A stretch of DNA of 64,000 bases, taken from the NCBI GenBank assembly GCA_963829575.1, contig CAWHJF010000017.1, positions 21,657 to 85,656 on the forward strand, given 5' to 3'. The position numbers and the translations under genes are program-made. Positions within the stretch are counted from its first letter, which is position 1. Every line of letters begins with the position of its first letter. Shown here piece after piece: positions 25,975 through 33,207 of the stretch. The notes under the pieces were generated by a model. It did not search any database. It had not been told where the DNA came from and worked only from the letters and a program-made list of their open reading frames with translations. The DNA is from KACC-23026 sp963829575 (GTDB lineage: Bacteria; Bacillota; Bacilli; Bacillales; Sporolactobacillaceae).

Positions 25975-26463
25975 TCAGTAATCTTCTGCCTTTTTTTCTT
26001 CAATAAAAGTAATTTTATTTTCTCTACACCATTCAATCGCAAATTGTTTGAAACACTCATCTCGGTATGAATACCACTGATCTTCTATATCAAAATCAAT
26101 TATTTTATCCTTAAACCTTCTAAAGGCACCCTTTCCCCTAATTTCTCTGAACAAGGACTCTTGCTTTCGTTGATCACTTACTGTTAAGCAAAAATTTTCC
26201 ATCATTTCATATTCATTTAATTCATATTTATTTGGTAACTCAATATAATTTTCATAGTTTTCAATAACATCAATGGCGACTAATCTATTTTCTTTTTCCC
26301 ATTCTGGTAAATGATCAAATGGTTCTTCGTCTTCAGCAGCTCCCAGATCCTCCGATGTGACGAACACTATTTCGCCAGTTTTTATATTTAGAAATGATCG
26401 TGAATCATCTGATTGTATTTCCATTTCCTCAATCAAATCTTTTAGTTTGACCTGAACACCCAT
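25975..26463 (-). CDS. UPF0158 family protein, intact copy
   Basis: A 162-residue acidic protein. The start (VQVKLKDLIEEMEIQSDDSRSFLN, then KTGEIVFV) is typical of UPF0158, a family of unknown function. The middle contains EDEEPFDHLPEWEKE and the end FAIEWCRENKI. A second copy at 62180-62593 is almost identical over the shared part, including some 3' flank, but is cut by an IS3 element. ATG 26463 is preferred, with GGGTGAT upstream. It follows the 112-residue unknown gene by about 60 bp and may share its transcript. Confidence 0.8.
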   Translation of the reverse strand: MGVQVKLKDLIEEMEIQSDDSRSFLNIKTGEIVFVTSEDLGAAEDEEPFDHLPEWEKENRLVAIDVIENYENYIELPNKYELNEYEMMENFCLTVSDQRKQESLFREIRGKGAFRRFKDKIIDFDIEDQWYSYRDECFKQFAIEWCRENKITFIEEKKAEDY

Positions 26464-26522
26464 TATTAGATCACCCACTTGAATTTTTACTAATTACGCC
26501 ATTAGACATTTATAGCTTCAAT

Positions 26523-26858
26523 TTATTTGTCAGTATGCTCGGCTTCAATTTCCTCACTCAACTCAGAAAATTTTTTCTTGAAAGATTTTACTATCTTTGT
26601 GGTTTTACTATATACGTATTTTTTCACTTCACCATAAGGAATCCATATTTCCCTATCCTGTATTTGTTCATATAAAGTCGAAATAACTTTATCGCGGTAA
26701 ACAGGAGGGAGTTTCCTTGTTGTACGTCGTTCTTTCATCTCTTCGTGATAAATTTTATAAAGTTCCGATGAGATCCAATCTTTTTGACTATTCTTCAATT
26801 GTGAAAAACGTTTGTTTGTTTGAAGAAGCTTGCCGTTTACTTTTATATGTTTTTTCAT
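26523..26858 (-). CDS. Small basic protein of unknown function
   Basis: A 111-residue, lysine-rich protein with no signal peptide. Motifs include KDWISSELYKIYHEEMKE, VISTLYEQIQDREIWIPYGEVKKYV and a basic tail. It resembles a group of short Bacillus proteins with 'IWIPYGEV', often found near mobile elements, with no known role. AGGAAGG precedes the ATG. I cannot assign a function. Confidence 0.6.
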   Translation of the reverse strand: MKKHIKVNGKLLQTNKRFSQLKNSQKDWISSELYKIYHEEMKERRTTRKLPPVYRDKVISTLYEQIQDREIWIPYGEVKKYVYSKTTKIVKSFKKKFSELSEEIEAEHTDK

Positions 26859-26929
26859 CAAGAACCTTCCTAGTCAATTTTCTTTTCAAAAAACCTAACC
26901 CTTTGCACAAGGAGCGATTTCCCTTTTTG

Positions 26930-27630
26930 AACAATCGTCAGCAATAGGTAAGCATTTGATGTGATCTCCAGCTTTTCCCCTGCTCAACACGAAGCATGCT
27001 AGTTTCCCAGCACTTCGCGCTCCATCTAACATCACATACTCGACTATAAGTTCCGCGTTACCTTTAGACAAGAAGGTTCTCACATCTTCTTTCTAAAAGC
27101 TCGCACTGTGGAAATCCCACGTTCCTACCCGATCGGTGCAATGAACGTTTGGAAAATAATCTTTCGTTCCGCTAGACTTGGGGCTATTCCTCCACTCCCA
27201 TTACAGGAGGTTCATCAGTCATACTCCTACCCTCACAAGGATAAATACACTTCGGCTAATGCCTTATAGCAAACGTTTAGGATGACAGTCCCATGTTACA
27301 ACGTTCCTTGTTTTCCAAGTCCCTTACAATCTCCATTCTGGACGTAGGTGCTCCCTGTAAGCCTGTGAGCTGGATACCGCCATTGTTCGGTATAATGTAT
27401 TTCATAGAATGCATTCTTACTTTACATCACTCACCTCATCGTTGGATGAGACATAGGTTTCCTCTATGTTCTAACTTTAGACCCTGGCAGTTCGTCAGTC
27501 CCTTATGGAGGAACGATTCTCACCTTATCCAGTTTTTCAGCTGCGCGGCATATCCGTTGGCCTACCTTTTCTGTTAAGAATGGCTTTAGCCTTCGTTCTG
27601 CCGAATCTACCTGTTCTTCACACCCCATGA
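26930..27630 (-). ncRNA. Group II intron ribozyme relic lacking a reverse transcriptase
   Basis: No protein gene is supported from 26862 to 27800. Positions 27021-26986 fold as a group II domain V: a 9-bp lower stem beginning with the AGC triad (AGCGCGAAG / CTTCGTGTT), a two-base 3' bulge (TG) and an upper stem capped by a GAAA tetraloop (TGCTGGGAAACTAGCA). Up to 600 nt of GC-richer, structured sequence precedes it, as expected for domains I-IV. There is no maturase frame of useful length, so it is either a trans-helped or a dead intron. A GTGTG at about 27623 could be the 5' end; both ends are uncertain. Confidence 0.55.
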
Positions 27631-27756
27631 CATGACGCATGCAGGAGTATTGGCAGGATGGTTGCAGGAAACTTGGTGCCTTCATTCCCATCCTCGATTG
27701 CAAAGTTAAGATTAATTGGTTTTAATCTTCTGCTTTTCACCTCTAGAGACGCTTAT

Positions 27757-27800
27757 AGCAGAACTTGTCGAGCGGCAATTCGTTAGTTGAAGAAAAAAAG
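27757..27800 (-). repeat. CGTTAG element after the secreted-protein gene
   Basis: TTCGTTAGTTGAAGAA (27779-27794) lies directly after the stop of the 27801-28415 gene. On the minus strand it begins CAACTAACGAATTGC, the 5' box of the element family described at 28469-28545. Its distal part is interrupted by the intron-like sequence. Confidence 0.55.
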
Positions 27801-28415
27801 CTAATTAGGCTCAACATATTGACCTGTCGAAGCATTAAAGCCTGTTGCTTTCATTTTTGTCTGGTCACTATTCCAACCTATCACTAATATCAGAATAATA
27901 TTTCTCTCTGTGTCTTTTCTAAGCATAAAATTATAACCTTTAGCCCAATCTTTACCTGGATAAATATTGCCCATTTCCAACGCTTTTTTAAGCAACTCTG
28001 GTGAATCATACTTAATATCTTTCAATTGTATAAACTCATTTTTGGGATGAGGAGAATCACCTTTACCAGTTAAATCATTTGTTTGATCAATTTTCCCATT
28101 ATGAATGGTAACTAAAAAAAACTTATTAGTGTCTGGCACCCCAAAATCAATATTCCAATGTTTTCTTTTACCGTTACTGCCAATTGACTTCCCACGCTTA
28201 TCTAAGTCTATATTTATCGCCTGTAATAATTGGGCATTTTTATTCCATTTTAATGCAGATGGGTATGCTAATTCAATCGCTTGTTTTATTGATAATTCCT
28301 GATGTTTAACGACTTCTAATTTAACTTCAGTCGATTGTGATGTACTGGCAGATGCTTTCTCAACAATCCCAATAGATATTAACAAAAGCAGGACAACAAG
28401 AATTGATTTTTTCAT
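27801..28415 (-). CDS. Secreted protein of unknown function
   Basis: A 204-residue protein with a clear Sec signal peptide (MKKSILVVLLLLISIGIVEKASA, cleavage near residue 23). The mature part has KQAIELAYPSALKWNKNAQLLQAIN and a second region NIDFGVPDTNKFFLVTIHNGKID, followed by a KGYNFMLRKDTERNIILILVIGW strand. The fold may be a PepSY-like pair, but the match is weak. It lies inside the CGTTAG array with an element on each side. Confidence 0.65.
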   Translation of the reverse strand: MKKSILVVLLLLISIGIVEKASASTSQSTEVKLEVVKHQELSIKQAIELAYPSALKWNKNAQLLQAINIDLDKRGKSIGSNGKRKHWNIDFGVPDTNKFFLVTIHNGKIDQTNDLTGKGDSPHPKNEFIQLKDIKYDSPELLKKALEMGNIYPGKDWAKGYNFMLRKDTERNIILILVIGWNSDQTKMKATGFNASTGQYVEPN

Positions 28416-28468
28416 TTTTCCAAACCCTTTTTAGGGTGTATTCTTTCGCAAATCTTGTTAAATTATCC

Positions 28469-28545
28469 TGACCTTTCAGATATAAAAATAGGGGTTGCCG
28501 TAGCAACCCGATTATTCAACAAACGCAATTCTTTAGTTGAACAAG
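28469..28545. repeat. CGTTAG-family element
   Basis: Reads CCTGACCTTTCAG, then a perfect GGGTTGC/GCAACCC hairpin, then AACGCAATTCTTTAGTTGAA. The order TGACCTTT - hairpin - CGCAATTCGTTAG recurs through the block (29761, 30369, 36665). It separates two divergently oriented secreted-protein genes. Confidence 0.65.
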
Positions 28546-28620
28546 CATAACTTCTCAAAATGTGTATATTTCAAGAGATAGTGCAGATGTTAATAAAAAC
28601 ACTATAAAGGAGATGACACT

Positions 28621-29068
28621 TTGAGAAAAGCACTATTAAGTGTTATTGCTTTAGCTATTGTGTTATTTAGTTTCAATTCACCCAGTTTTTGCAAAAGATG
28701 AATTATCAGCAAATCAATCAAAGAATTTTGTTAATGCAGACCAATTTTACAAACAATTAAGTAAAGAAACTTATCAAGAATACAAGAATTCAAACCTAAA
28801 TATTCGTGAAAAGTTATCAATGAAAGACTTTTTTAAAGCTGAACAATCTTTCTTTATGAAAACGGGTGCTTCCTACCATAACAAAAAACAAGCAATTCCG
28901 CAATATATTAACCCTAACAGACAAGTGTATTTTTTAGCTTCATTTTATCAAGACCATAAAAAGGAATGCAGAAAATTTGCAGTCATTGATGCCGAAACCA
29001 AACAAGTCCTCTTTGAAGGTAATGGCTATAAAAATGTAGAGTTTATGAACCAAAAACCATCAGCATAA
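28621..29068 (+). pseudogene. Small secreted protein, frameshifted in the signal peptide
   Basis: TTG 28621 stands 8 nt after AAAGGAG and encodes a signal peptide (RKALLSVIALAIVLFSFN), but this frame stops at about 28701. The mature part (HPVFAKDELSANQ... to the stop at 29066) is in the next frame. Removing one base of AATTCACC near 28679 fuses them into about 148 residues. The mature protein is basic and rich in Lys, Gln and Asn, with no family I recognise. It is the only plus-strand passenger gene in the array. The break may be real or a sequencing error. Confidence 0.6.
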
Positions 29069-29083
29069 TGTTGATGGTTTTTT
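29051..29083 (+). terminator. Terminator of the frameshifted secreted-protein gene
   Basis: AAAAACCATCA pairs with TGATGGTTTTTT across a 9-nt loop that spans the stop codon. Confidence 0.8.
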
Positions 29084-29097
29084 GATGCTTTAAACAA

Positions 29098-29148
29098 TGA
29101 CCTGAACAAGTAAGAAGGAAAGACCTTCTTCAACTATTGCATCCATTA
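29098..29148. repeat. CGTTAG-family element
   Basis: TGACCTGAACAAG, an AAGAAGG/CCTTCTT hairpin, then TTCAACTATTGCATCCATTA. Its final box CCATTA is exactly where the 290-bp duplication begins. Confidence 0.6.
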
Positions 29149-29430
29149 CTTCAAGAAGGAAAATGATGTTTACATCCACAATACTGCCCGTTAGAAGATA
29201 TATAGGATATCAGCAAGGCTAGAAACTTTATTATTGTTTAGAATTTTTTTCTCTCTTCCCCATATTCCACGCTAGGAACAAAACCGAGCTCGTTATAATA
29301 ATAGCTATAAAAATTCCCATTTGGTACACCCCTCCATATAGATAACAATAAAAATATTTGTCTTTACAAACCTGAACCCTTTTGTTGAAGAAGCGACGGA
29401 GATAGCCTTGTTCAACAATAGCTTCCGTTA
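29141..29430. repeat. 290-bp direct repeat, copy 1 (cassette-like unit)
   Basis: Identical to 34560-34849 except for one base at 29422 by reading alignment. Sequence similarity stops at both ends within a CCRTTA box (ATCCATTAC at the left, TCCGTTA at the right). The unit contains the 29-residue peptide gene and one complete CGTTAG-family element (29371-29430). Confidence 0.8.
29231..29320 (-). CDS. 29-residue single-pass membrane peptide, copy 1
   Basis: MGIFIAIIITSSVLFLAWNM followed by a basic tail (GKREKNSKQ). It has one hydrophobic helix and a positive C-terminus, like many toxin-type or regulatory microproteins. A GGAGGGG site lies about 9 nt before the ATG. An identical copy is at 34650-34739. 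Short length means it may not be made; conservation through duplication shows only that the DNA unit moved. No antisense antitoxin was identified. Confidence 0.45.
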   Translation of the reverse strand: MGIFIAIIITSSVLFLAWNMGKREKNSKQ

Positions 29431-29446
29431 CTTTAAGTAGAGGAAA

Positions 29447-29725
29447 TCATTTATTTAGGATAAAAAACAAACCAACTACAAAAACAATTATGATACCGAT
29501 AATTGAAATACTTTTAAATACTAACTTTTCTTTTGTGGAAGATAGCATTTTGGATTCAACATATCGAAAGTAAATCCCAAGACATATAACGCTAAATGTC
29601 ATAAGCGAACGTCCAGCGACGTCATCTATAATCAAAATATATCTTAATCCAGCAATGAGCAATAATAAAATACCTAAATAACCGAATACCATACTTAAAT
29701 AAAGTCTTTTCTTCTCCTCAGACAT
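29447..29725 (-). CDS. Small three-helix membrane protein of unknown function
   Basis: A 92-residue protein with three hydrophobic stretches (about 9-30, 38-52, 70-90) and a charged N-terminus MSEEKKR. The gene is preceded by a GGGGGAG site and followed by a CGTTAG-family element. It is placed like a passenger gene in the array. No family recognised. Confidence 0.6.
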   Translation of the reverse strand: MSEEKKRLYLSMVFGYLGILLLLIAGLRYILIIDDVAGRSLMTFSVICLGIYFRYVESKMLSSTKEKLVFKSISIIGIIIVFVVGLFFILNK

Positions 29726-29760
29726 AATTCTCCCCCTTTTATTCGCTTATTGAATTAAAC

Positions 29761-29819
29761 TGACATTAACTTTAACACGAAAAACAGCGATACCTTCTTG
29801 AAGTATCGCAATCCGTTAG
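29761..29819. repeat. CGTTAG-family element
   Basis: TGACATTAACTTTAACACG, a perfect GCGATAC/GTATCGC hairpin with TTCTTGAA loop, then AATCCGTTAG. The box lies 14 bp from the stop of the next gene (29834). Confidence 0.7.
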
Positions 29820-29833
29820 TGGAATTGGTTAAA

Positions 29834-30322
29834 TCACAAGGAAGGTTGTTTACGGGACCGCCACCGAAGTCCGATCCACATAAGTAACGTTGGTATGAAA
29901 GAGCAAATCCCCCCTGAAATGAGCCCAGGTATTCCTTTTCCAATCATTAACGCATCCCAATCGTTTATAAAGACCTGAATTGTTGCATCTAAAGGGACAA
30001 GATACAAAAAGTAAAGTGTATTGCCACATAAACCAGGTGGTTTGAAATAAGCTATATTAGGAGTCGCTAGGAATCCGATGATACACACGAGTAAAACGGA
30101 TACCAAATCTTTTAAACTAGAACCTTGTGTCTTTAATGCGTATCTACCCGCAAGGATAAACAAGAAGGGCGTGACGATAAGAATAGGAATTGAAAACACT
30201 AATTCCCATGAGGTTAAATGATTTCCGAAGAGCGTTTGTGGTAAACCAGTTAAAAGGCACACTCCTACTCCAATTCCAACATACCACACAAGAGATATTA
30301 GATTATTTTTTAACAAGGACAT
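29834..30322 (-). CDS. Small polytopic membrane protein, paralogue A
   Basis: A 162-residue protein starting MSLLKNNLISLVWYV, with four predicted helices and a basic tail (LRWRSRKQPS). It is clearly related to the protein at 32442-32942: shared segments include LLKNNL.SLV.YV, FILAGRYALK, KDL.SVLLVCIIG and LGLRW. ATG 30322 has AAGGGG upstream. Its family is unknown. Two homologues in one array, separated by an IS element, suggest cassette duplication followed by divergence. Confidence 0.65.
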   Translation of the reverse strand: MSLLKNNLISLVWYVGIGVGVCLLTGLPQTLFGNHLTSWELVFSIPILIVTPFLFILAGRYALKTQGSSLKDLVSVLLVCIIGFLATPNIAYFKPPGLCGNTLYFLYLVPLDATIQVFINDWDALMIGKGIPGLISGGICSFIPTLLMWIGLRWRSRKQPSL

Positions 30323-30368
30323 ATCAATCCCCTTTCTCATCCTTATCATTTTCTCTTGTGCTAAACTA

Positions 30369-30485
30369 ACCGTTCGTGAAGCAGCCGAATATTCTTATTT
30401 TTTAGCATAGCACTATTCTCCTTTTTATGGTTAGAAAAATTAAAAAGCGTCTCTTCATTCTTATTGAAGAAACGCAATTCGTTAG
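30369..30485. repeat. Long CGTTAG-family element, copy 1 (IS target)
   Basis: About 115 bp from CCGTTCGTGAAGC to AACGCAATTCGTTAG, with a CTTCATTC/ATTGAAGA hairpin. It is closely similar to 36201-36315. The IS1111-type element begins immediately after its CGTTAG. Confidence 0.7.
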
Positions 30486-30593
30486 CATTCCTGTTGATCG
30501 TTAAATATCAACTTTGAAAAAAATAGAGCCCCTCGGTAAGATATGAGTATAGACACCAATCTAAAACTCAACATCCAAGGAGGAAGCTCTACT

Positions 30594-31868
30594 ATGAAGT
30601 TTAAAATGCAGGACAAACAAAATCAACTCATTGAAAGAATTTCTGATCAACATCTTGTTGTCGGTGTAGACATTGCCCAACAAGTCCACGTTGCTCGAGC
30701 TGTTAATTATCGCGGAATTGTCGTGGGTGATCCCCTCTCTTTCGAGAATAATGATGAAGGATTTAAAAGCTTACTAGAATGGATCAATAAGCTTAAGCAT
30801 ACAAAAGGATTAACGACTGAAATCGTTGGCATGGAACCTACTGGACATTATTGGTTAAGCCTCTCTAAATGGCTCTATGACCAACAGATAGATGTCGTAA
30901 CTGTTAATCCTCACCTGGTCAAAAAGAATAAGGAAAACAGAGATAATTCCCAATCTAAAAGTGATAAAAAGGACGCTCTGGTGATTGCGGATATGGTGAA
31001 GAATGGCTATTATTCCTTTATCCGTCCAACATCCGAAGCTTTTGAAAAGTTACGCGTACTTATGTCTAATCGTGAAGTAGTTGTTAAACGCCTAGTGAGC
31101 TCCATTAATCAAATCAATCGTTGGGTAGACATTATTTTCCCTGAGCTTAGACAAGTGTTTAAAGATGTGAAAGGGAAAGGTGCCATCGCAACTCTTCGGT
31201 TATTTCCAACTCCAAAAGAACTTCGTTCCATGGAACCACAGGAGATCGTGAAAGGCTGGAAATCTCTTATGAAGAGACAGCCAGGCTTTAAGAAAGCTCA
31301 ATCCCTTATCCATTTAGCGAAACACTCCATTGGCAGTAACCAGGCAAACGATGCCTATAAGCTTCATTTAGAGCAGTTATTAGAAGAATTTGATTTGGCT
31401 ACTTCCCAACTCGAAAGAGTAGAGAATGAAGTAACACAAGCACTTGAACAAATCACGTTTGTAGAGAATCTACTAGAAATTAAGTCATTGTCTCCAATTA
31501 CTCTAGCAGGCATTCTAGGTGAAGCTGGCGATCTGAGCAATTTCTCACATGGCAATTCCCTATTAAGACATGCGGGGTTACATCTAGTTGAAGCTAGCTC
31601 TGGGAAATGGAAAGGGCAAATTGTTCTTTCTAAAAGAGGCCGGTCCCGTCTACGAAGATTCCTCTTCTTAGCAACATTAAGTTTAGTGGCAAATAACCCT
31701 GAATTTAAGGCTCTTCATCACCATAATGTCAAAGTGAAGAACATGAAAAAAATGAAGTCTATAATGAAACTAATTGGCAAATTGGCAAGAATATTAGTTG
31801 GGATAGCTCGAAAAAATGAATCTTATTGTCCTGAGAAAATTCATCCCTTTTTACCTACCGCTGCATAA
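30594..31868 (+). CDS. IS1111-type IS110-family DEDD recombinase
   Basis: A 424-residue recombinase with Asp26 (VVGVDIAQQVHVA), Glu in VGMEPTGHYW, and the Asp pair in KSDKKDALVIADM. The C-terminal Tnp_20 region contains SPITLAGILGEAG and the Ser-rich HLVEASSGKWKGQ before LSKRGRSRLRRFL. ATG 30594 is preferred because AGGAGG lies 10 nt upstream; the frame is open 17 codons further. It is intact and likely active, unlike its copy at 59856-61130. Confidence 0.92.
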   Translation: MKFKMQDKQNQLIERISDQHLVVGVDIAQQVHVARAVNYRGIVVGDPLSFENNDEGFKSLLEWINKLKHTKGLTTEIVGMEPTGHYWLSLSKWLYDQQIDVVTVNPHLVKKNKENRDNSQSKSDKKDALVIADMVKNGYYSFIRPTSEAFEKLRVLMSNREVVVKRLVSSINQINRWVDIIFPELRQVFKDVKGKGAIATLRLFPTPKELRSMEPQEIVKGWKSLMKRQPGFKKAQSLIHLAKHSIGSNQANDAYKLHLEQLLEEFDLATSQLERVENEVTQALEQITFVENLLEIKSLSPITLAGILGEAGDLSNFSHGNSLLRHAGLHLVEASSGKWKGQIVLSKRGRSRLRRFLFLATLSLVANNPEFKALHHHNVKVKNMKKMKSIMKLIGKLARILVGIARKNESYCPEKIHPFLPTAA

Positions 31869-31959
31869 GTCCAAACACATAAATAAATAATAGATTAATA
31901 GATACTCCATCGTATATTGGCTTATTCGTAGGATCTCAAAGAAAGCACGGTGTACTGGA

Positions 31960-32120
31960 ATACTTAAACAAAAGGGCACAGACCCATCCCGTTAGCAAAA
32001 CCAGCCTCCCCCCCTTGGATAGGCATAACGAAGGAATGAAAGGGCATCGGACCCGTTGAGACATGGGAGGGAAAGCCTCCAGGGTTGCGTGGAGATTACG
32101 TGCAGTATATGGAAATTAAT
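31960..32120 (+). ncRNA. Candidate bridge RNA of the IS1111-type element
   Basis: The most conserved part of the 3' non-coding end in both copies. It contains CCGTTAGCAAAAC (31989), the same CCGTTAG that forms the insertion site, then CCCGTTGAG and a GGAGG/CCTCC hairpin (32066-32080). In IS1111-type elements the bridge RNA is encoded here and its loops spell target and donor sequence. Boundaries are approximate. Confidence 0.45.
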
Positions 32121-32271
32121 GGTGTTATTATTAACTCCTCTATTTCCCTATGCCCTCCTTTTGCCTTTAGAATTAAATTCATTCCATATTATCCGTTATA
32201 GCTCTTACAAGTGGTTTGAAATCCTGCGAATAAGCGAGCATTCACGAGGAAAATGAATCTTACTGAGGGAG

Positions 32272-32441
32272 TTTAAGTGAAAACCTTCACATTCTTCCCT
32301 TATTTTAACATATAAAGACCATTCCAATTACCGATTTATCTAAAATTTTAATTAATTAGGCTGTGTTAAATAATGATGTTGGTATTCCTAAACCACACCA
32401 TTAGAGGAACAGAAATTTTACTGTTTATCCCTTTTACTTCA
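32272..32441. repeat. Intergenic region with a 30-bp dispersed repeat
   Basis: Positions 32358-32387 (starting AGGCTGTGTTAAATAAT) recur at 34462-34491 with two mismatches. In each case the repeat sits just 3' of, or between, array genes. No gene is present here. Confidence 0.5.
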
Positions 32442-32942
32442 TCACTGAGAAGGTTGTTTACGGGTCTTCCACCTAAGTCCGAGCCACATGAGTAATGTTG
32501 GTATCACAGAAAAAATTCCACCTGATAGGAGTCCAGGTACTCCCTTTCCAACCATTAATGGGTCCCAACTACTCCCATTGTTGTTAGCAATTAGTCCCAC
32601 TACTGTGTCTAAAAAGCTGACATACAAAAAATAAGCAGAATTCAAGCTCCAGTCACCACTACCATGCCTTTTGAAATAAGCCATACCCGGAGTCAATAGA
32701 AGTCCAATGATGCACACAAGTAAAACGGAGATTAAATCTTTTATACGAGAGCCTTGGGGCTTTAAGGCGTATCGTCCCGTAAGGATAAATAAGATAGGTG
32801 TTGCGATAAGAAGCGGAATAAAAATCACTAACCCCCATAAGTTCGTTTGATTCAATATTGATAACATACCTAAAAAGAATAAAACCAATAAAATCGCAAC
32901 ATAACACACAAGAGATAATAGATTATTTTTTAACAAGAGCAT
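32442..32942 (-). CDS. Small polytopic membrane protein, paralogue B
   Basis: A 166-residue homologue of the protein at 29834-30322 with the same four-helix plan, FILTGRYALK motif and basic tail (LRWKTRKQPS). ATG 32942 has AAAGGAG 10 nt upstream. It differs mainly in the first loop and before the last helix. No family recognised; a small immunity or membrane-modulating role is possible but unproven. Confidence 0.65.
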   Translation of the reverse strand: MLLLKNNLLSLVCYVAILLVLFFLGMLSILNQTNLWGLVIFIPLLIATPILFILTGRYALKPQGSRIKDLISVLLVCIIGLLLTPGMAYFKRHGSGDWSLNSAYFLYVSFLDTVVGLIANNNGSSWDPLMVGKGVPGLLSGGIFSVIPTLLMWLGLRWKTRKQPSQ

Positions 32943-33136
32943 ATCGAACGAACTCCTTTCTCTACTCATTTCATATTAAAATCCTACAAAACATTATCAT
33001 TATCGATTTACCATTTATGATTAATGCAAACAGATGGAAATTTATTTACTTTCATAAAATACTACTGTGAAAACAATAAATTAATTATAATATTAGCAAT
33101 ATTTTTAATCAATGTTAGTTGCTTGTTGAAATCAAA

Positions 33137-33174
33137 AACCCTGATTTTCTATGGCTAGCAGAAGAATCAGGGTT
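33137..33174 (-). terminator. Terminator of the Ig-like secreted protein gene
   Basis: AACCCTGATT / AATCAGGGTT around an 18-nt loop, followed by a T run on the minus strand. Confidence 0.75.
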
Positions 33175-33207
33175 CTATTATGTAGAACCTACATCCCCAA
33201 GCGAAAA

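Larger units (their letters stand above)
30486..32271 (+). mobile_element. IS110-family element, IS1111-type, intact copy
   Basis: The left end is fixed by comparison with the second copy (59748): both begin GCATTCCTGTTGATCG right after a CGTTAG box (G shared). The right end is where the copies stop matching, ACTGAGGGAG at 32262-32271. A 108-bp left end, a 424-residue recombinase and a 400-bp 3' non-coding end fit the IS1111 branch, in which the bridge RNA lies downstream of the gene. Rejoining the flanks gives CGTTAG-TTTAAGTG, like the empty site CCGTTACTTTAAGTAG at 29424. Confidence 0.85.

Noticed and set aside
26895..27083. 62-codon frame (minus strand) over the intron domain V
   Set aside because: It runs through the domain V hairpin; similar short frames are known by-products of intron sequence.
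27293..27703. Open frames of 94 and 66 codons in the 27.3-27.7 kb region
   Set aside because: They lie on both strands of a structured GC-richer sequence that fits a group II intron; no ribosome site or family match.
32056..32256. 66-codon frame in the IS 3' end
   Set aside because: The same position in the second IS copy is not conserved as protein; the region is conserved as structured non-coding sequence.
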